A stretch of DNA of 64,000 bases from Herminiimonas sp. (GCF_030655415.1 NZ_JAURVN010000018.1:226316-290315); one strand, 5' to 3'. Shown: positions 8,300-18,011, numbered from the stretch's first letter. Numbers and translations: made by a program. Notes: generated by a model not told the origin, from the letters alone.

Positions 8300-8653
8300 A
8301 TGTCAAACCAATGGAAAGTCATCTGCAAGGTAACGGACATTCCAGTCCTCGGTTCCCGTGTCGTCAATCGCGCAGACAAGCCGAACGTTGCCATTTTCCG
8401 TAATAGCGAAGACAAGGTTTTTGCCTTGCTGGATCGCTGTCCGCACAAGGGTGGTCCTTTGTCGCAAGGCATCGTCTTCGGTGAGCGCGTCGCCTGCCCG
8501 TTGCACAACTGGAGCATCGGTCTGGGCGATGGCTGTGCCGCAGCACCGGATGAAGGCTGCACGCAAAAATACAGTGTCAAGGTTGAAGGCGGCGATGTTT
8601 ATCTGGATCTAGTAGAACTGAATGCACCGGTGAGCGAGGCCGCCGTTGCATGA
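8300..8653 (+). CDS. nirD: Nitrite reductase [NAD(P)H] small subunit, Rieske type
   Basis: 117 aa partner of NirB. It contains a complete Rieske [2Fe-2S] ligand set, CPHKGGPL...CPLHNW (C-x-H and C-x2-H). Some NirD proteins, such as that of E. coli, lack these cysteines, so this one probably carries a cluster and transfers electrons. The stop overlaps the start of the nitrate reductase gene by four bases (ATGA), indicating translational coupling. A 107-bp spacer with a strong hairpin separates it from nirB. Confidence 0.94.
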   Translation: MSNQWKVICKVTDIPVLGSRVVNRADKPNVAIFRNSEDKVFALLDRCPHKGGPLSQGIVFGERVACPLHNWSIGLGDGCAAAPDEGCTQKYSVKVEGGDVYLDLVELNAPVSEAAVA

Positions 8654-11487
8654 GTGAATCACTGCTTTCTGCTGCTCGGTCGGAACCCGACGCAAGTGCA
8701 TCTGTAGTTGCGTCTGCAGTTTTACCTTCGACCGAAACCAAAGCCACCTGCTGTTATTGCGGGGTGGGTTGCGGCGTCTTGATTCAAAGTGACGGAGAAA
8801 AGGTGATCGCCGTACGCGGCGATCCAGATCATCCGGCCAACTTCGGCCGTTTATGTACCAAAGGCAGCACCTTGCATTTAACCGCGCGTCCGGCATTGCA
8901 ACAACAGTCGCGCGCGCTGTATCCAGAAATGCGTTTGGCACGCGGCGACGAGCGTGAGCGCAGATCTTGGGCGACGACGATGGATTTCATCGTCAATAAA
9001 TTTGCTTCAACGATCCGCGATCATGGGCCAGATAGCGTTGGCTTTTATCTGTCTGGCCAATTGCTGACTGAGGATTACTACGTCTTCAACAAACTGGCGA
9101 AGGGTTTGATCGGCACGAATAACGTCGATACCAATTCGCGTTTGTGCATGTCGAGTGCGGTCGCAGGTTACAAACAAACACTGGGCGCCGATGCGCCGCC
9201 ACCTTGCTATGAAGATATCGATCAAGCGCAAGTCATTTTTATCGTTGGTTCGAACACTGCTTATGCACATCCGATCATCTATAGACGCATCGAAGACGCG
9301 CGCAAAGCCAATCCATTATTGAAAGTGATCGTCGCCGATCCGCGCCGCACCGATACCGCTCGCGAAGCGGATTTGTTCTTGCCGATTCTGCCCGGCACCG
9401 ACGTCGCGCTGTTCAACGGCATGTTGCATATCTGTTTATGGGAAGACCTGGTCGATCTGGATTACATCGCGGCGCATACCGAAGGTTTTGCAGAACTGAA
9501 GCAAACCGTGCGCGAGTACACACCTAAATTTGTGGCCGATATCTGCGGCATCAAAGAAGAAGATTTGATGCAAGCCGCACGCATGTTCGGCAAGTCGAAA
9601 GCAACGCTGTCGATGTATTGCCAAGGCTTGAACCAATCGTCATCCGGCACTGCAAAAAATGCGGCGTTGATCAACCTGCATTTGGCCACACATCAAATCG
9701 GCAAGCCAGGTGCAGGACCGTTTTCATTGACTGGTCAACCGAACGCAATGGGCGGCCGTGAAGTCGGTGGACTCGCCACCATGTTGTCAGCGCATCGCGA
9801 TATCGCGAACTCGGAACATCGTGCAGAGATTGCAAAATTATGGGGTGTGGCTGATGTACCGGCGACGCCTGGCAAAAGCGCTGTCGAAATGTTTGAGGCG
9901 GTACGAACTGGTGACATCAAAATCATCTGGATCGTCTGTACCAATCCGGCGCAATCGATGCCTGAGCAGGCGATGATTCGTGAAGCCTTGCGCAATGCTG
10001 AACTGGTCATCGTGCAAGAAGCCTACAAAACGACCGCGAGTTGCGACTACGCCGACGTGTTGTTGCCGGCGTCAACATGGAGCGAAAAAGAAGGCACGGT
10101 TACTAATTCCGAACGTCGCATTACGCGCTTCAAATCAGTGTTGCCTAAGCTGGGCGAAAGCAAACACGATTGGGAGATCGCGGTTGATTTTGCGCGCAAG
10201 CTGGAAGGCGCACTCGGTAAACAATCGTCTATCTTCCCATTTGAAACAACGGAAGAAATCTGGAACGAACATCGCGAATCCACTCGTGGTCGTGATCTGG
10301 ATATCACCGGTTTGAGTTTCCAGATTTTGGAAGAACAAGGTCCACAACAATGGCCGTTTCCGGAAGGCGCGACTACCGGTAAAAAACGTCTCTATGAAGA
10401 CGGAATATTCCCGACCGCAACTGGCCGGGCGAAGTTTGCGAATACGGTTTATCAGCCAGTTGCAGAGCCGGTGAGTGCACGCTTCCCGTTTCATTTGTCG
10501 ACCGGACGTTTGCGCGATCAATGGCACGGCATGAGCCGCACCGGCACCGTTGCACAATTGTTTTCGCATGCATCTGAACCATCGGTTGTGTTATCCAAAG
10601 TCGATATGGAGCGTCGTCTGTGGAATGACGGCGATCTGGTGCACGTCACCAGTAAACACGGTTCGCAAATTTTCCCGGTCGCATTGGGCGATGACATGCG
10701 CGCGGGTCAGGTTTTCATCGGGATGCATTGGGGTGAGGAATATGTGTCGGGACGTGGCCGCGATGGCGATGGTACTTATGGTGTGAATGCTTTGACGACG
10801 CCAGCGTATTGTCCGACTTCCAAGCAACCAGAATTGAAGCACGCGGCCGTCAAAATTTTGAAAGCGGAATTTCCTTGGCGCTTTATCGTGTTCGGCTGGA
10901 TAGAAGAATCCAAGCTGCTCGATTTGCAAGCTGAATTGCGGCCCATGATGCGCAAGTTTGCATATGCATCATGCACGCTGTTTGGTCGCGATAAAGTGGG
11001 CGTGTTGTTCCGTGCGGCTGACGATTACGCAGCGAATCCTGCGCTGACGGCAGAGATAGAACAGAAATTCAATATCGCTGGTGCGCAAGTCTTGCGCTAT
11101 GACGATACCAAGCGTGGCAATTCACGTCGTATGTTGATAGCTGACGGCAAGTTGCAGGCGGTATCGCTGGCCGGTGATATTTCTGCCGAATCCTGGTTGA
11201 AGGAATATCTGGAAAATGAACAGCCGGTGGCGAGCTTGGGGCGCTTGTTGTTGATGCCATCGAACACTGCACCACAAAGTTTTAAATCGCGAGGCCGTAT
11301 CGTCTGTAACTGCTTCAATGTATCTGAAACGGAAATCAACGATAGTCTGGTCGGCACGCGCGGTGATGTTGATGTGAAGTTGGTGGATTTGCAGCAAAAA
11401 TTGAAGTGCGGCACCAACTGCGGATCATGCGTGCCTGAATTGAAAAAAATTATTTCCAGTCAGCAGATGCCGGCCAAGGCAGCCTGA
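8650..11487 (+). CDS. nasC: Assimilatory nitrate reductase catalytic subunit
   Basis: Cytoplasmic molybdopterin oxidoreductase reducing nitrate to nitrite, 945 aa. After a tail of about 35 residues comes an N-terminal [4Fe-4S] motif (CCYCGVGCGV...LCTKG). The bis-MGD domain has the probable Mo-ligand cysteine in NSRLCMSSA (about residue 165). A molydopterin dinucleotide-binding domain follows, then a C-terminal BFD-like [2Fe-2S] domain (VCNCFNVSE...CGTNCGSC, about 890-935). This extra C-terminal cluster is typical of NasA/NasC enzymes that take electrons from NADH-linked or NirB-like partners. Symbols differ between organisms (nasA, nasC, narB). The start overlaps nirD by four bases. Confidence 0.95.
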   Translation: MSESLLSAARSEPDASASVVASAVLPSTETKATCCYCGVGCGVLIQSDGEKVIAVRGDPDHPANFGRLCTKGSTLHLTARPALQQQSRALYPEMRLARGDERERRSWATTMDFIVNKFASTIRDHGPDSVGFYLSGQLLTEDYYVFNKLAKGLIGTNNVDTNSRLCMSSAVAGYKQTLGADAPPPCYEDIDQAQVIFIVGSNTAYAHPIIYRRIEDARKANPLLKVIVADPRRTDTAREADLFLPILPGTDVALFNGMLHICLWEDLVDLDYIAAHTEGFAELKQTVREYTPKFVADICGIKEEDLMQAARMFGKSKATLSMYCQGLNQSSSGTAKNAALINLHLATHQIGKPGAGPFSLTGQPNAMGGREVGGLATMLSAHRDIANSEHRAEIAKLWGVADVPATPGKSAVEMFEAVRTGDIKIIWIVCTNPAQSMPEQAMIREALRNAELVIVQEAYKTTASCDYADVLLPASTWSEKEGTVTNSERRITRFKSVLPKLGESKHDWEIAVDFARKLEGALGKQSSIFPFETTEEIWNEHRESTRGRDLDITGLSFQILEEQGPQQWPFPEGATTGKKRLYEDGIFPTATGRAKFANTVYQPVAEPVSARFPFHLSTGRLRDQWHGMSRTGTVAQLFSHASEPSVVLSKVDMERRLWNDGDLVHVTSKHGSQIFPVALGDDMRAGQVFIGMHWGEEYVSGRGRDGDGTYGVNALTTPAYCPTSKQPELKHAAVKILKAEFPWRFIVFGWIEESKLLDLQAELRPMMRKFAYASCTLFGRDKVGVLFRAADDYAANPALTAEIEQKFNIAGAQVLRYDDTKRGNSRRMLIADGKLQAVSLAGDISAESWLKEYLENEQPVASLGRLLLMPSNTAPQSFKSRGRIVCNCFNVSETEINDSLVGTRGDVDVKLVDLQQKLKCGTNCGSCVPELKKIISSQQMPAKAA

Positions 11488-11529
11488 GTTTTAAACTTTT
11501 ACTGTAATATTTTTGACATCGCATTTTCT

Positions 11530-11551
11530 GGTTCTGCACTTTCGCAGAACC
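11530..11551. other. Hairpin upstream of ybiB
   Basis: GGTTCTGC and GCAGAACC form an 8-bp stem with a six-base loop, midway between the nitrate reductase stop and the ybiB start. No T-run follows. It could be an mRNA processing or stability element inside the operon. Confidence 0.45.
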
Positions 11552-11575
11552 GGGCTTCGGTGTACCCTCTGCGGC

Positions 11576-12571
11576 ATGCAAAATCCTTCCAATACTGAAC
11601 CATTCGCCACCGCCCGTTTCATCAAGGAAATCGGTCGTGGCGTCAAAGGCGCGCGCAGTTTGTCGCGCGACGACGCAAATCAATTATATGCAGCCATGCT
11701 GGATGGACGCGTGTCCGATCTGGAAATGGGCGGCATCATGCTGGCAATGCGCATCAAGGGCGAATCGGTGGATGAAATCGCCGGCTTTATCGATGCGGCA
11801 GAAGCTTCATTCGAGCCTTTAGTTGCGCCGGTTAGCGAGTACGCACCGATCGTCATCCCAAGTTACAACGGCGCGCGTCAAATGCCGAATCTGCTGCCGC
11901 TGATGGCTTTGTTACTGGCACGCGAAGGCGCACCTGTTTTTATCCACGGCGTGACCAGCGATCCAGGTCGCGTGACGACTGCGGAAATTTTGAAAGAGCT
12001 GGGATATCTGGTTTCGCATAATGCGCAGCAAGTCGCCGAGCAGTTTGCGCGCCGTGCGCCGGTATTGATGCCAATTGAAGATTTGGCACCACGTATGTCG
12101 CGCTTGCTGGCAATGCGCCGCATTCTGGGCGTGCGTAATTCCACGCACACGCTGGTCAAAATCATGCAGCCGTTTGCAACGCCGGCTCTGCGCCTTACTT
12201 CGTACACGCATCCTGAATATCTTGCGATGTTGACCACTTATTTCACAACGGCCGCGCCCGCAGAACGCGGCGAAGTATTTTTGATGCGCGGCACTGAAGG
12301 CGAAACCGTAGCGAATGCCAAGCGTGCACAACAAATAAGCTGGATACATGACAATGAATGCACGATCCTGGTGCAAAAACAGGAGCCGACTGACGAACTG
12401 CCGCCGCTACCAGCAGAACGCGATGCCGTTACTACAGCTAAATGGATAGAAGCCGCGCTGCGCGGTGATGAGCCGATACCTATCTCCATTTTGGAGCAGG
12501 TGGAACACTGTTTGCTTGTAGCTAAACATCTACAAAGTAAACATGGTGGTCAAGATGGAGCAGTTCGGTAA
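11576..12571 (+). CDS. ybiB: YbiB/TrpD2-family nucleic-acid-binding protein
   Basis: 331 aa, related to anthranilate phosphoribosyltransferase (nucleoside phosphorylase/phosphoribosyltransferase fold). It shows FIKEIGRGVKGARSLS, the N-terminal helical domain (YAAMLDGRVSDLEMGGIMLAMRIKGES) and PSYNGARQMPNLLPLMALLLAREG. E. coli YbiB (TrpD2) is reported to bind nucleic acids and to lack the biosynthetic activity. ATG 11576 is chosen because homology begins there; the frame runs further upstream without a better start. It overlaps cobA by 29 bases. Its presence in a nitrate assimilation operon has no obvious biochemical reason. Confidence 0.85.
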   Translation: MQNPSNTEPFATARFIKEIGRGVKGARSLSRDDANQLYAAMLDGRVSDLEMGGIMLAMRIKGESVDEIAGFIDAAEASFEPLVAPVSEYAPIVIPSYNGARQMPNLLPLMALLLAREGAPVFIHGVTSDPGRVTTAEILKELGYLVSHNAQQVAEQFARRAPVLMPIEDLAPRMSRLLAMRRILGVRNSTHTLVKIMQPFATPALRLTSYTHPEYLAMLTTYFTTAAPAERGEVFLMRGTEGETVANAKRAQQISWIHDNECTILVQKQEPTDELPPLPAERDAVTTAKWIEAALRGDEPIPISILEQVEHCLLVAKHLQSKHGGQDGAVR

Positions 12572-13364
12572 AGTATTCGGTAAAGTATTTTTGGTCGGTG
12601 CGGGTCCTGGCGATCCGGATCTGCTGACAGTCAAGGCGGTCAAGGCGATCGCCGAGGCAGATGTGATCCTGATCGACGATCTGGTCAATCCTGAAGTATT
12701 GCAATATGCGCCAGCCACTGCGCGCATCGTCAACGTCGGCAAACGGGGCGGCTGCAAACAAACCCCACAAGCATTCATCGAGCGCTTGATGTTGTCCGAA
12801 GCGCAAGCCGGGCAATGTGTCGTGCGCTTGAAAGGCGGCGACCCGTTTATCTTTGGTCGTGGCGGCGAAGAGCGCGACCATTTGCAAGCCGAAGGCGTTG
12901 AAGTTGAAGTGATCAACGGCATCAGCAGCGGCCTCGCTGCGCCAGCCTCTATCGGAGTTCCACTCACGCATAGAGACTGGAGCCAAGGCGCGATTTTCAT
13001 CACTGGTCACGGTAAAAACGCCGAATCCAATCCCGACTGGAATACGCTGGCCAAACTCAATCTGACGTTAGTGATTTATATGGGTGTCGCGCGCAGTGCA
13101 GAAATTCAAGCTGCATTGCTGGAAGGGGGCAAAGCGGGCAGCACGCCAGTCGCGGTAATTCAATCAGCAACCGGCATGGCGCAAGCACAATTGATCACGA
13201 CCTTGGCAGAATTGCCACAAGCATTGGCAGAATCGAAGATCGGCAGTCCAGCGATTATCGTGATCGGCGATGTGGTGCGTTGTGCAACGGATTTCGCGAG
13301 TCAAACTGATCAATTCAAGGGCAAGACTTTGCGCGATACAGTGCTGGAGCGTTGGAGCGCTTAA
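12543..13364 (+). CDS. cobA: Uroporphyrinogen-III C-methyltransferase (SUMT)
   Basis: 273 aa S-adenosylmethionine-dependent tetrapyrrole methylase that makes precorrin-2, the siroheme precursor needed by NirB. Signature stretches are FLVGAGPGDPDLLTVKAVK near the N-terminus, VNVGKRGG, and RLKGGDPFIFGRGGEE. There is no CysG-type dehydrogenase/ferrochelatase part, so the last siroheme steps are encoded elsewhere. Starts at ATG 12543 and ATG 12555 are both possible; both overlap the end of ybiB. It is the last gene of the nirB operon, the same association seen in other nitrate assimilation clusters. Confidence 0.95.
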   Translation: MVVKMEQFGKVFGKVFLVGAGPGDPDLLTVKAVKAIAEADVILIDDLVNPEVLQYAPATARIVNVGKRGGCKQTPQAFIERLMLSEAQAGQCVVRLKGGDPFIFGRGGEERDHLQAEGVEVEVINGISSGLAAPASIGVPLTHRDWSQGAIFITGHGKNAESNPDWNTLAKLNLTLVIYMGVARSAEIQAALLEGGKAGSTPVAVIQSATGMAQAQLITTLAELPQALAESKIGSPAIIVIGDVVRCATDFASQTDQFKGKTLRDTVLERWSA

Positions 13365-13472
13365 AGATAAGGATAAGGATCGCTGGTATCGAAAGCCGGT
13401 GCAAATCAGCCAAGCTCGACAAGCCGCCTGCGCTTACAATCACGACTTACTTTTTCTTGCTGGTTGTAAGTC

Positions 13473-14669
13473 ATGACAAAACAAGTTGATGTTGCCGTAA
13501 TCGGCGCCGGTGCCGCAGGCATGATGTGCGCGGCCGTCGCCGGGCAACGCGGTAAAAGCGTGGTGCTGATCGATCACGCTGCCAAGCTCGCAGAAAAAAT
13601 CCGTATCTCTGGCGGTGGTCGCTGCAATTTCACCAACATCGACGCTACGCCACAAAACTTCCTGTCGCAGAATCCTCATTTTTGTAAAAGTGCTTTGTCG
13701 CGCTACACGCCGCAGGATTTTCTCGCCTTGATGAAACGCTATCGCATCGCTTATCACGAGAAGCACAAAGGCCAGTTGTTTTGCGACGATTCTGCAGAAG
13801 ACATCATCAACATGTTGAAAGCAGAATGCGCGCTCGGCAATGTGGCGTGGCGCATGCCTTGCAACATCAAGAATATAAACAAGAGCGAAGAGTTATTCCG
13901 CATAGAAACCGACACTGGCGAAATCCTTGCCAGTAGTCTGGTGATTGCGACCGGCGGTTTGTCTATTCCTAAAATCGGCGCGACCGATTTTGCTTATCGC
14001 ATCGCCAAACAATTCGATTTAAAAATGGTGGAGCCGTGCCCCGGTTTGGTCCCACTGACATTTGATCTGGTGAGCTGGCAGCCATTCGTGCCGCTGGCCG
14101 GGATTGCTTTGCCCGTAGAAGTGGAAACCGGAAGCAAGAAAGCGCGCGGTTACTTCAAGGAAGACTTACTGTTTACGCATAGAGGTCTATCCGGCCCGGC
14201 GATTCTGCAAATTTCCAGTTTCTGGGAGCCGGGTACGCCCTTGATTATCAATCTGGTGCCGGAAGTCGATATCGCCGAAGCGCTGATAGAAGGCAAATCC
14301 AGCAGCAAGAAAAATCTCGGCAATCAATTGGCGCAATGGTTGCCCTCACGTTTGGCTGATGAATGGTTAATCGTGAATGGCTTTAAAGGCGATGCCCGTG
14401 TCGCCGACATGCAAGACAAACAATTGCGTCAGCTAGGCGCGTCTATTAATAGCTGGAGCATTATTCCGAATGGTTCTGAAGGTTATCGCAAGGCCGAAGT
14501 CACGCTGGGCGGTATCGATACGCGCGAGTTGTCGCAACAGACCATGATGGCAAATAAAGTGCCGGGTTTGCATTTCATTGGCGAATCGGTCGATGTGACT
14601 GGTTGGCTGGGCGGCTACAACTTTCAATGGGCGTGGGCTTCGGGTGTTGCGGCTGGCCAAGCTGTCTAA
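13473..14669 (+). CDS. BaiN/HI0933-type NAD(P)/FAD-dependent oxidoreductase
   Basis: 398 aa flavoprotein. The N-terminal dinucleotide-binding motif is VAVIGAGAAGMMCAAVAGQRG, followed by the family signature ISGGGRCNFTN (about residues 45-56) and a C-terminal FAD contact GWLGGYNFQWAWASG. The family (TIGR00275/HI0933, "aminoacetone oxidase" or BaiN-like) has no settled function in most bacteria. The gene stands alone, about 100 bp after cobA and followed by a hairpin, so it is probably its own unit. Confidence 0.88.
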   Translation: MTKQVDVAVIGAGAAGMMCAAVAGQRGKSVVLIDHAAKLAEKIRISGGGRCNFTNIDATPQNFLSQNPHFCKSALSRYTPQDFLALMKRYRIAYHEKHKGQLFCDDSAEDIINMLKAECALGNVAWRMPCNIKNINKSEELFRIETDTGEILASSLVIATGGLSIPKIGATDFAYRIAKQFDLKMVEPCPGLVPLTFDLVSWQPFVPLAGIALPVEVETGSKKARGYFKEDLLFTHRGLSGPAILQISSFWEPGTPLIINLVPEVDIAEALIEGKSSSKKNLGNQLAQWLPSRLADEWLIVNGFKGDARVADMQDKQLRQLGASINSWSIIPNGSEGYRKAEVTLGGIDTRELSQQTMMANKVPGLHFIGESVDVTGWLGGYNFQWAWASGVAAGQAV

Positions 14670-14690
14670 ACACTGAAATACTGTGGAAGA

Positions 14691-14713
14691 CTACTGACAT
14701 TGCTTGTCAGTAG
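14691..14713. other. Hairpin between the flavoprotein and VOC genes
   Basis: Nine-base arms CTACTGACA and TGTCAGTAG with a five-base loop. There is no T-run, so it is at best a weak terminator. Confidence 0.45.
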
Positions 14714-14752
14714 TGCACGCTATGATGGCTGCTCATTCAAACGGAGGCGGCC

Positions 14753-15175
14753 ATGAGCAGCGAACATCCAAGCATCATTTCCCACGTATCGATAGGTACC
14801 AATCAGTATGACAAGGCCAGGCCGTTTTACGATGCGGTGCTGGCGACGCTGGATATCGTGGCGATCATGGAACATCCCGGCGCGGTCGCTTATGGCCGCC
14901 AATATCCGGAGTTCTGGCTTTGTGAGCCGCATGATGGACAAACTGCCAGTGTTGGTAACGGTTTCCACATGGGCTTTATTGCCGCTAACAAAGAGCAGGT
15001 TCACAAGTTTCATGAGGCGGCGATTGCTTCTGGCGCTACCTGCGACGGTCCGCCAGGCCCGCGTCCGCTGTATGGCGAGCCATATTACGGCTGTTTTGTC
15101 CGCGATCTTGATGGGCACAAAATTGAAGCCGCTTATTGGGATACGGAATTAAGCATGAAGCTGAATGGATATTGA
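14753..15175 (+). CDS. VOC (glyoxalase/dioxygenase fold) family protein
   Basis: 140 aa, single vicinal-oxygen-chelate domain. It opens with ISHVSIGTNQYDKARPFYDAVLATLDI, typical of the first beta-alpha-beta-beta-beta module. The candidate metal ligands are the histidine in SHVSIG and the glutamate in GHKIEAAYWD near the C-terminus. The substrate cannot be predicted; many such proteins are annotated only as glyoxalase-like. A good GGAGG ribosome binding site precedes the ATG. Confidence 0.82.
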   Translation: MSSEHPSIISHVSIGTNQYDKARPFYDAVLATLDIVAIMEHPGAVAYGRQYPEFWLCEPHDGQTASVGNGFHMGFIAANKEQVHKFHEAAIASGATCDGPPGPRPLYGEPYYGCFVRDLDGHKIEAAYWDTELSMKLNGY

Positions 15176-15305
15176 GCTGGCGTTCGGCCCCGCCGGATTT
15201 CGTGGTTTTTCCGGCAAATTGAACATCGGCAAATAAAGAGTCTTCCATTTGCTGAACAAGACTGCTATACTCTTCGACTCACTACCCAACATTGGTTTAC
15301 CTTAC

Positions 15306-15518
15306 ATGACCACTATCCGCTTTAAAGAAAACGAGCCGTTCGAAGTCGCTATGCGTCGCTTCAAGCGCACTATTGAAAAAACCGGTTTGCTGACCGATTT
15401 GCGCGCGCGCGAGTTTTACGAGAAGCCAACTGCTGAACGTAAGCGCAAGCTCGCTGCAGCTGTGAAACGCCATTACAAGCGTATCCGCAGCCAGCAATTG
15501 CCTAAAAAGCTTTACTAA
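15306..15518 (+). CDS. rpsU: 30S ribosomal protein S21
   Basis: 70 aa, basic, matching bS21: it begins [20 protein letters not shown] and ends in an Arg/Lys-rich tail. The ATG at 15306 gives the usual length; the open frame extends further upstream but has no family homology. It is the first gene of the classic rpsU-dnaG-rpoD macromolecular synthesis cluster and is followed by a strong terminator, which sets S21 expression apart from the downstream genes. Confidence 0.97.
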   Translation: MTTIRFKENEPFEVAMRRFKRTIEKTGLLTDLRAREFYEKPTAERKRKLAAAVKRHYKRIRSQQLPKKLY

Positions 15519-15566
15519 TTTCCAAGCTGCGCGCCTGATGTGCGTGCAGTTCAAGAAGTTGGTTGC

Positions 15567-15608
15567 AAACCCGCTCCGGTGTTGGTCCGCAGCGGGTTTT
15601 GGCGTTTT
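15567..15608 (+). terminator. Rho-independent terminator after rpsU
   Basis: Arms AAACCCGCT (15567-15575) and AGCGGGTTT (15591-15599), followed by a T-rich stretch ending in TTTTT. It probably attenuates read-through from rpsU into yqeY-dnaG-rpoD. Confidence 0.8.
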
Positions 15609-15667
15609 TAATGATCTGATTTTATTGGGTCGTTTTTAAAAATTAACTACCAGATACCGGAGTGCGT

Positions 15668-16117
15668 ATGAGCTTGAAAGAACAGATCACCGAAGACATG
15701 AAATCGGCAATGCGCGCCAAAGAAGCTGGCAAGCTCGGTACGATTCGCCTGATTACTTCTGCGATCAAGCAAAAAGAAGTCGATGAACGTATCGAGTTGA
15801 ACGACACGCAAGTACTCGCGATCATTGAAAAAATGATCAAGCAACGCAAGGATTCGATTTCGCAATTCCAGGCTGGTGGACGTCAGGATCTGGTTGATAT
15901 CGAAGAAGCAGAACTCACAGTCTTGACCACTTATATGCCAAGCGCGTTGTCCGATGCAGAAGTGCAGGGCGAAGTTGCCGCTGCGGTCACAGCATCTGGT
16001 GCTGCCGGCCCGCAGGATATGGGCAAGGTCATGGCAATTTTGAAGGCGAAGCTGGCTGGTCGCGCTGACATGACGGCAGTATCCGGCTTGGTTAAAGCTG
16101 CATTGACCAAAGGCTGA
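15668..16117 (+). CDS. yqeY: GatB/YqeY domain protein
   Basis: 149 aa single-domain protein related to the C-terminal tRNA-recognition domain of GatB. It begins MSLKEQITEDMKSAMRAKE and has the family stretch QRKDSISQFQAGGRQDLVD...EAELTVLTTYMP. It lies between rpsU and dnaG, a common arrangement in proteobacteria. The function is presumed to be tRNA-related but is not well established. ATG 15668 is preferred over an in-frame GTG two codons upstream because MSLKEQI is the usual start. Confidence 0.93.
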   Translation: MSLKEQITEDMKSAMRAKEAGKLGTIRLITSAIKQKEVDERIELNDTQVLAIIEKMIKQRKDSISQFQAGGRQDLVDIEEAELTVLTTYMPSALSDAEVQGEVAAAVTASGAAGPQDMGKVMAILKAKLAGRADMTAVSGLVKAALTKG

Positions 16118-16166
16118 TCGCCTCTAGTCGTCAAAAATTCCAACTCACTATTAGCTTGAACCCGAC

Positions 16167-17975
16167 GTGATTCCACAGTCGTTTATTCAGGATCTGCTCA
16201 ACCGCGTCGACATCGTCGATGTGGTGGGTCGCTACGTGCAGTTGAAAAAAGGCGGCGCCAATTTCATGGGCTTGTGCCCGTTTCACAACGAAAAATCCCC
16301 CAGCTTTACGGTCAGCCCGACCAAGCAGTTTTATCACTGCTTTGGTTGTGGTGCGCATGGCACGGCGATCGGATTCTTGATCGAATATTCCGGCATGGGA
16401 TTTGTCGAAGCGGTCAAGGATCTGGCGCAAAACGTCGGCATGGTGGTGCCGGAAGCGGAAGATCGTTTGCCGCCTGCACAACGCGCTGAACAGCAAGCAA
16501 AGAGCATGGCCTTGTCAGAAGCGATGACGCGCGCGTGCGACTTTTATCGTCAGCAATTACGGCATGCGGAAACTGCAAAAAGTTATTTGATCGGACGTGG
16601 ATTAACTGGCGAAATCGCCGCACGTTACGGCATGGGTTACGCACCTGATGGTTGGGATGGTTTGCGCGCAGTGTTCCCTGATTATGAAGTGGATGCGTTG
16701 GTTGAATCCGGCCTGGTCATCAATAAAGTGGATGAAGAAGGTGCGAGTAGCGGACAGCGCAAACGTTACGACCGATTCCGTGATCGCATCATGTTCCCGA
16801 TTCGCAATTCCAAAGGTCAGGTGATCGGTTTTGGTGGTCGCGTGATGGGTGATGGCGAGCCTAAATACTTGAATTCGCCCGAAACGCCCTTATTTCAAAA
16901 GGGTAGCGAACTGTACGGTTTGTTCGAGGCGCGACAAGCAATTCGCGATGCGGGTTACGCGCTGGTAACCGAAGGCTACATGGACGTAGTGGCGCTGGCG
17001 CAACTGGGTTTCCCGCAAGTGGTGGCAACACTGGGCACGGCATGTACAGCGATACATGTGCAAAAGCTGCTGCGTCAAACTGATCAAGTAATTTTTAGTT
17101 TCGATGGCGACAAGGCAGGCCGACGTGCTGCACGGCGCGCGTTGGAAGCCAGCTTGCCGTATGCCGGAGACAATAAAGTAATCAAGTTTTTGTTTTTGCC
17201 TAGCGAGCACGATCCAGATAGTTTTGTGCGCGAGATGGGCGCCGAAGCATTTGAAAAACAAGTGCAAGACGCGATGCCTTTGTCGCAATTTCTGCTGAAA
17301 GAAGCGGTCGGCGATAACGATCTCGGCACACCCGAAGGCAGGGCGCGCGCGCAGTTTGATGCGAAGCCTTTGTTGCAAGCATTGCCCGCGTCGTCATTAC
17401 GTTTGCAGATCGTGCGCAGTTTGGCGCAAGTGACAGAAAGTACGCCGGCAGAAATAGAAGCGCTGTTTGAATTGGCGCAACCGATTTCACGTGTGCGTGC
17501 CGCGCCGCCTAAAGGCAAGCGCACTGCGCCTATAGGATTGGAACGCCAGATCATGCGCCTGTTGGTGGCGCATCCGGTGTTGGCTGCCGAGCTTGATCAA
17601 GCTGCATTGAATGTGGCAACGTACTTCGCGCCAGATCGCGCCGACATGCTGGAACAGTTGGTAGAAATGAGTCGTGAAATGGGCGCGCACGCAAACTTTG
17701 CGACTTTGGCTGAATTGTTACGTTCGACTGGTTCCGATTTCGATCCATTGATTGCGGAAATAGCCGCCGATACCGAATCGAATATTGATGTGGCCCGACT
17801 TGAACTGGCTGGTGCAATTCGGCAAACAAAAATGAAAGTCTTGGCTGCAGAAATTGAAACGCTGATTACAACCGGCTTGGGTAGCGAGGAGGCACAGTCG
17901 CGTTACCGCGATTTAACCTTGCAGCAAGAACAATTAAGGCGTCAAGCGCAGGCAGAAAAAGTGCAAAGAGACTAA
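16167..17975 (+). CDS. dnaG: DNA primase
   Basis: 602 aa. It lays RNA primers at the replication fork with DnaB. The N-terminal CHC2 zinc-binding domain has ligands C37, H40, C58 and C61. A TOPRIM catalytic core follows, with EGYMDVVAL and FDGDKAGRRAA, and then a C-terminal helicase-interaction domain. The start is a GTG; MIPQSFIQDLLNRVDIVDVV is the canonical DnaG start, so this choice is firm. It lies 49 bp after yqeY. Confidence 0.97.
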   Translation: MIPQSFIQDLLNRVDIVDVVGRYVQLKKGGANFMGLCPFHNEKSPSFTVSPTKQFYHCFGCGAHGTAIGFLIEYSGMGFVEAVKDLAQNVGMVVPEAEDRLPPAQRAEQQAKSMALSEAMTRACDFYRQQLRHAETAKSYLIGRGLTGEIAARYGMGYAPDGWDGLRAVFPDYEVDALVESGLVINKVDEEGASSGQRKRYDRFRDRIMFPIRNSKGQVIGFGGRVMGDGEPKYLNSPETPLFQKGSELYGLFEARQAIRDAGYALVTEGYMDVVALAQLGFPQVVATLGTACTAIHVQKLLRQTDQVIFSFDGDKAGRRAARRALEASLPYAGDNKVIKFLFLPSEHDPDSFVREMGAEAFEKQVQDAMPLSQFLLKEAVGDNDLGTPEGRARAQFDAKPLLQALPASSLRLQIVRSLAQVTESTPAEIEALFELAQPISRVRAAPPKGKRTAPIGLERQIMRLLVAHPVLAAELDQAALNVATYFAPDRADMLEQLVEMSREMGAHANFATLAELLRSTGSDFDPLIAEIAADTESNIDVARLELAGAIRQTKMKVLAAEIETLITTGLGSEEAQSRYRDLTLQQEQLRRQAQAEKVQRD

Positions 17976-18011
17976 TTTTGCTCTTGTGTAGAGGGGGAAT
18001 GCGCCCCCATA

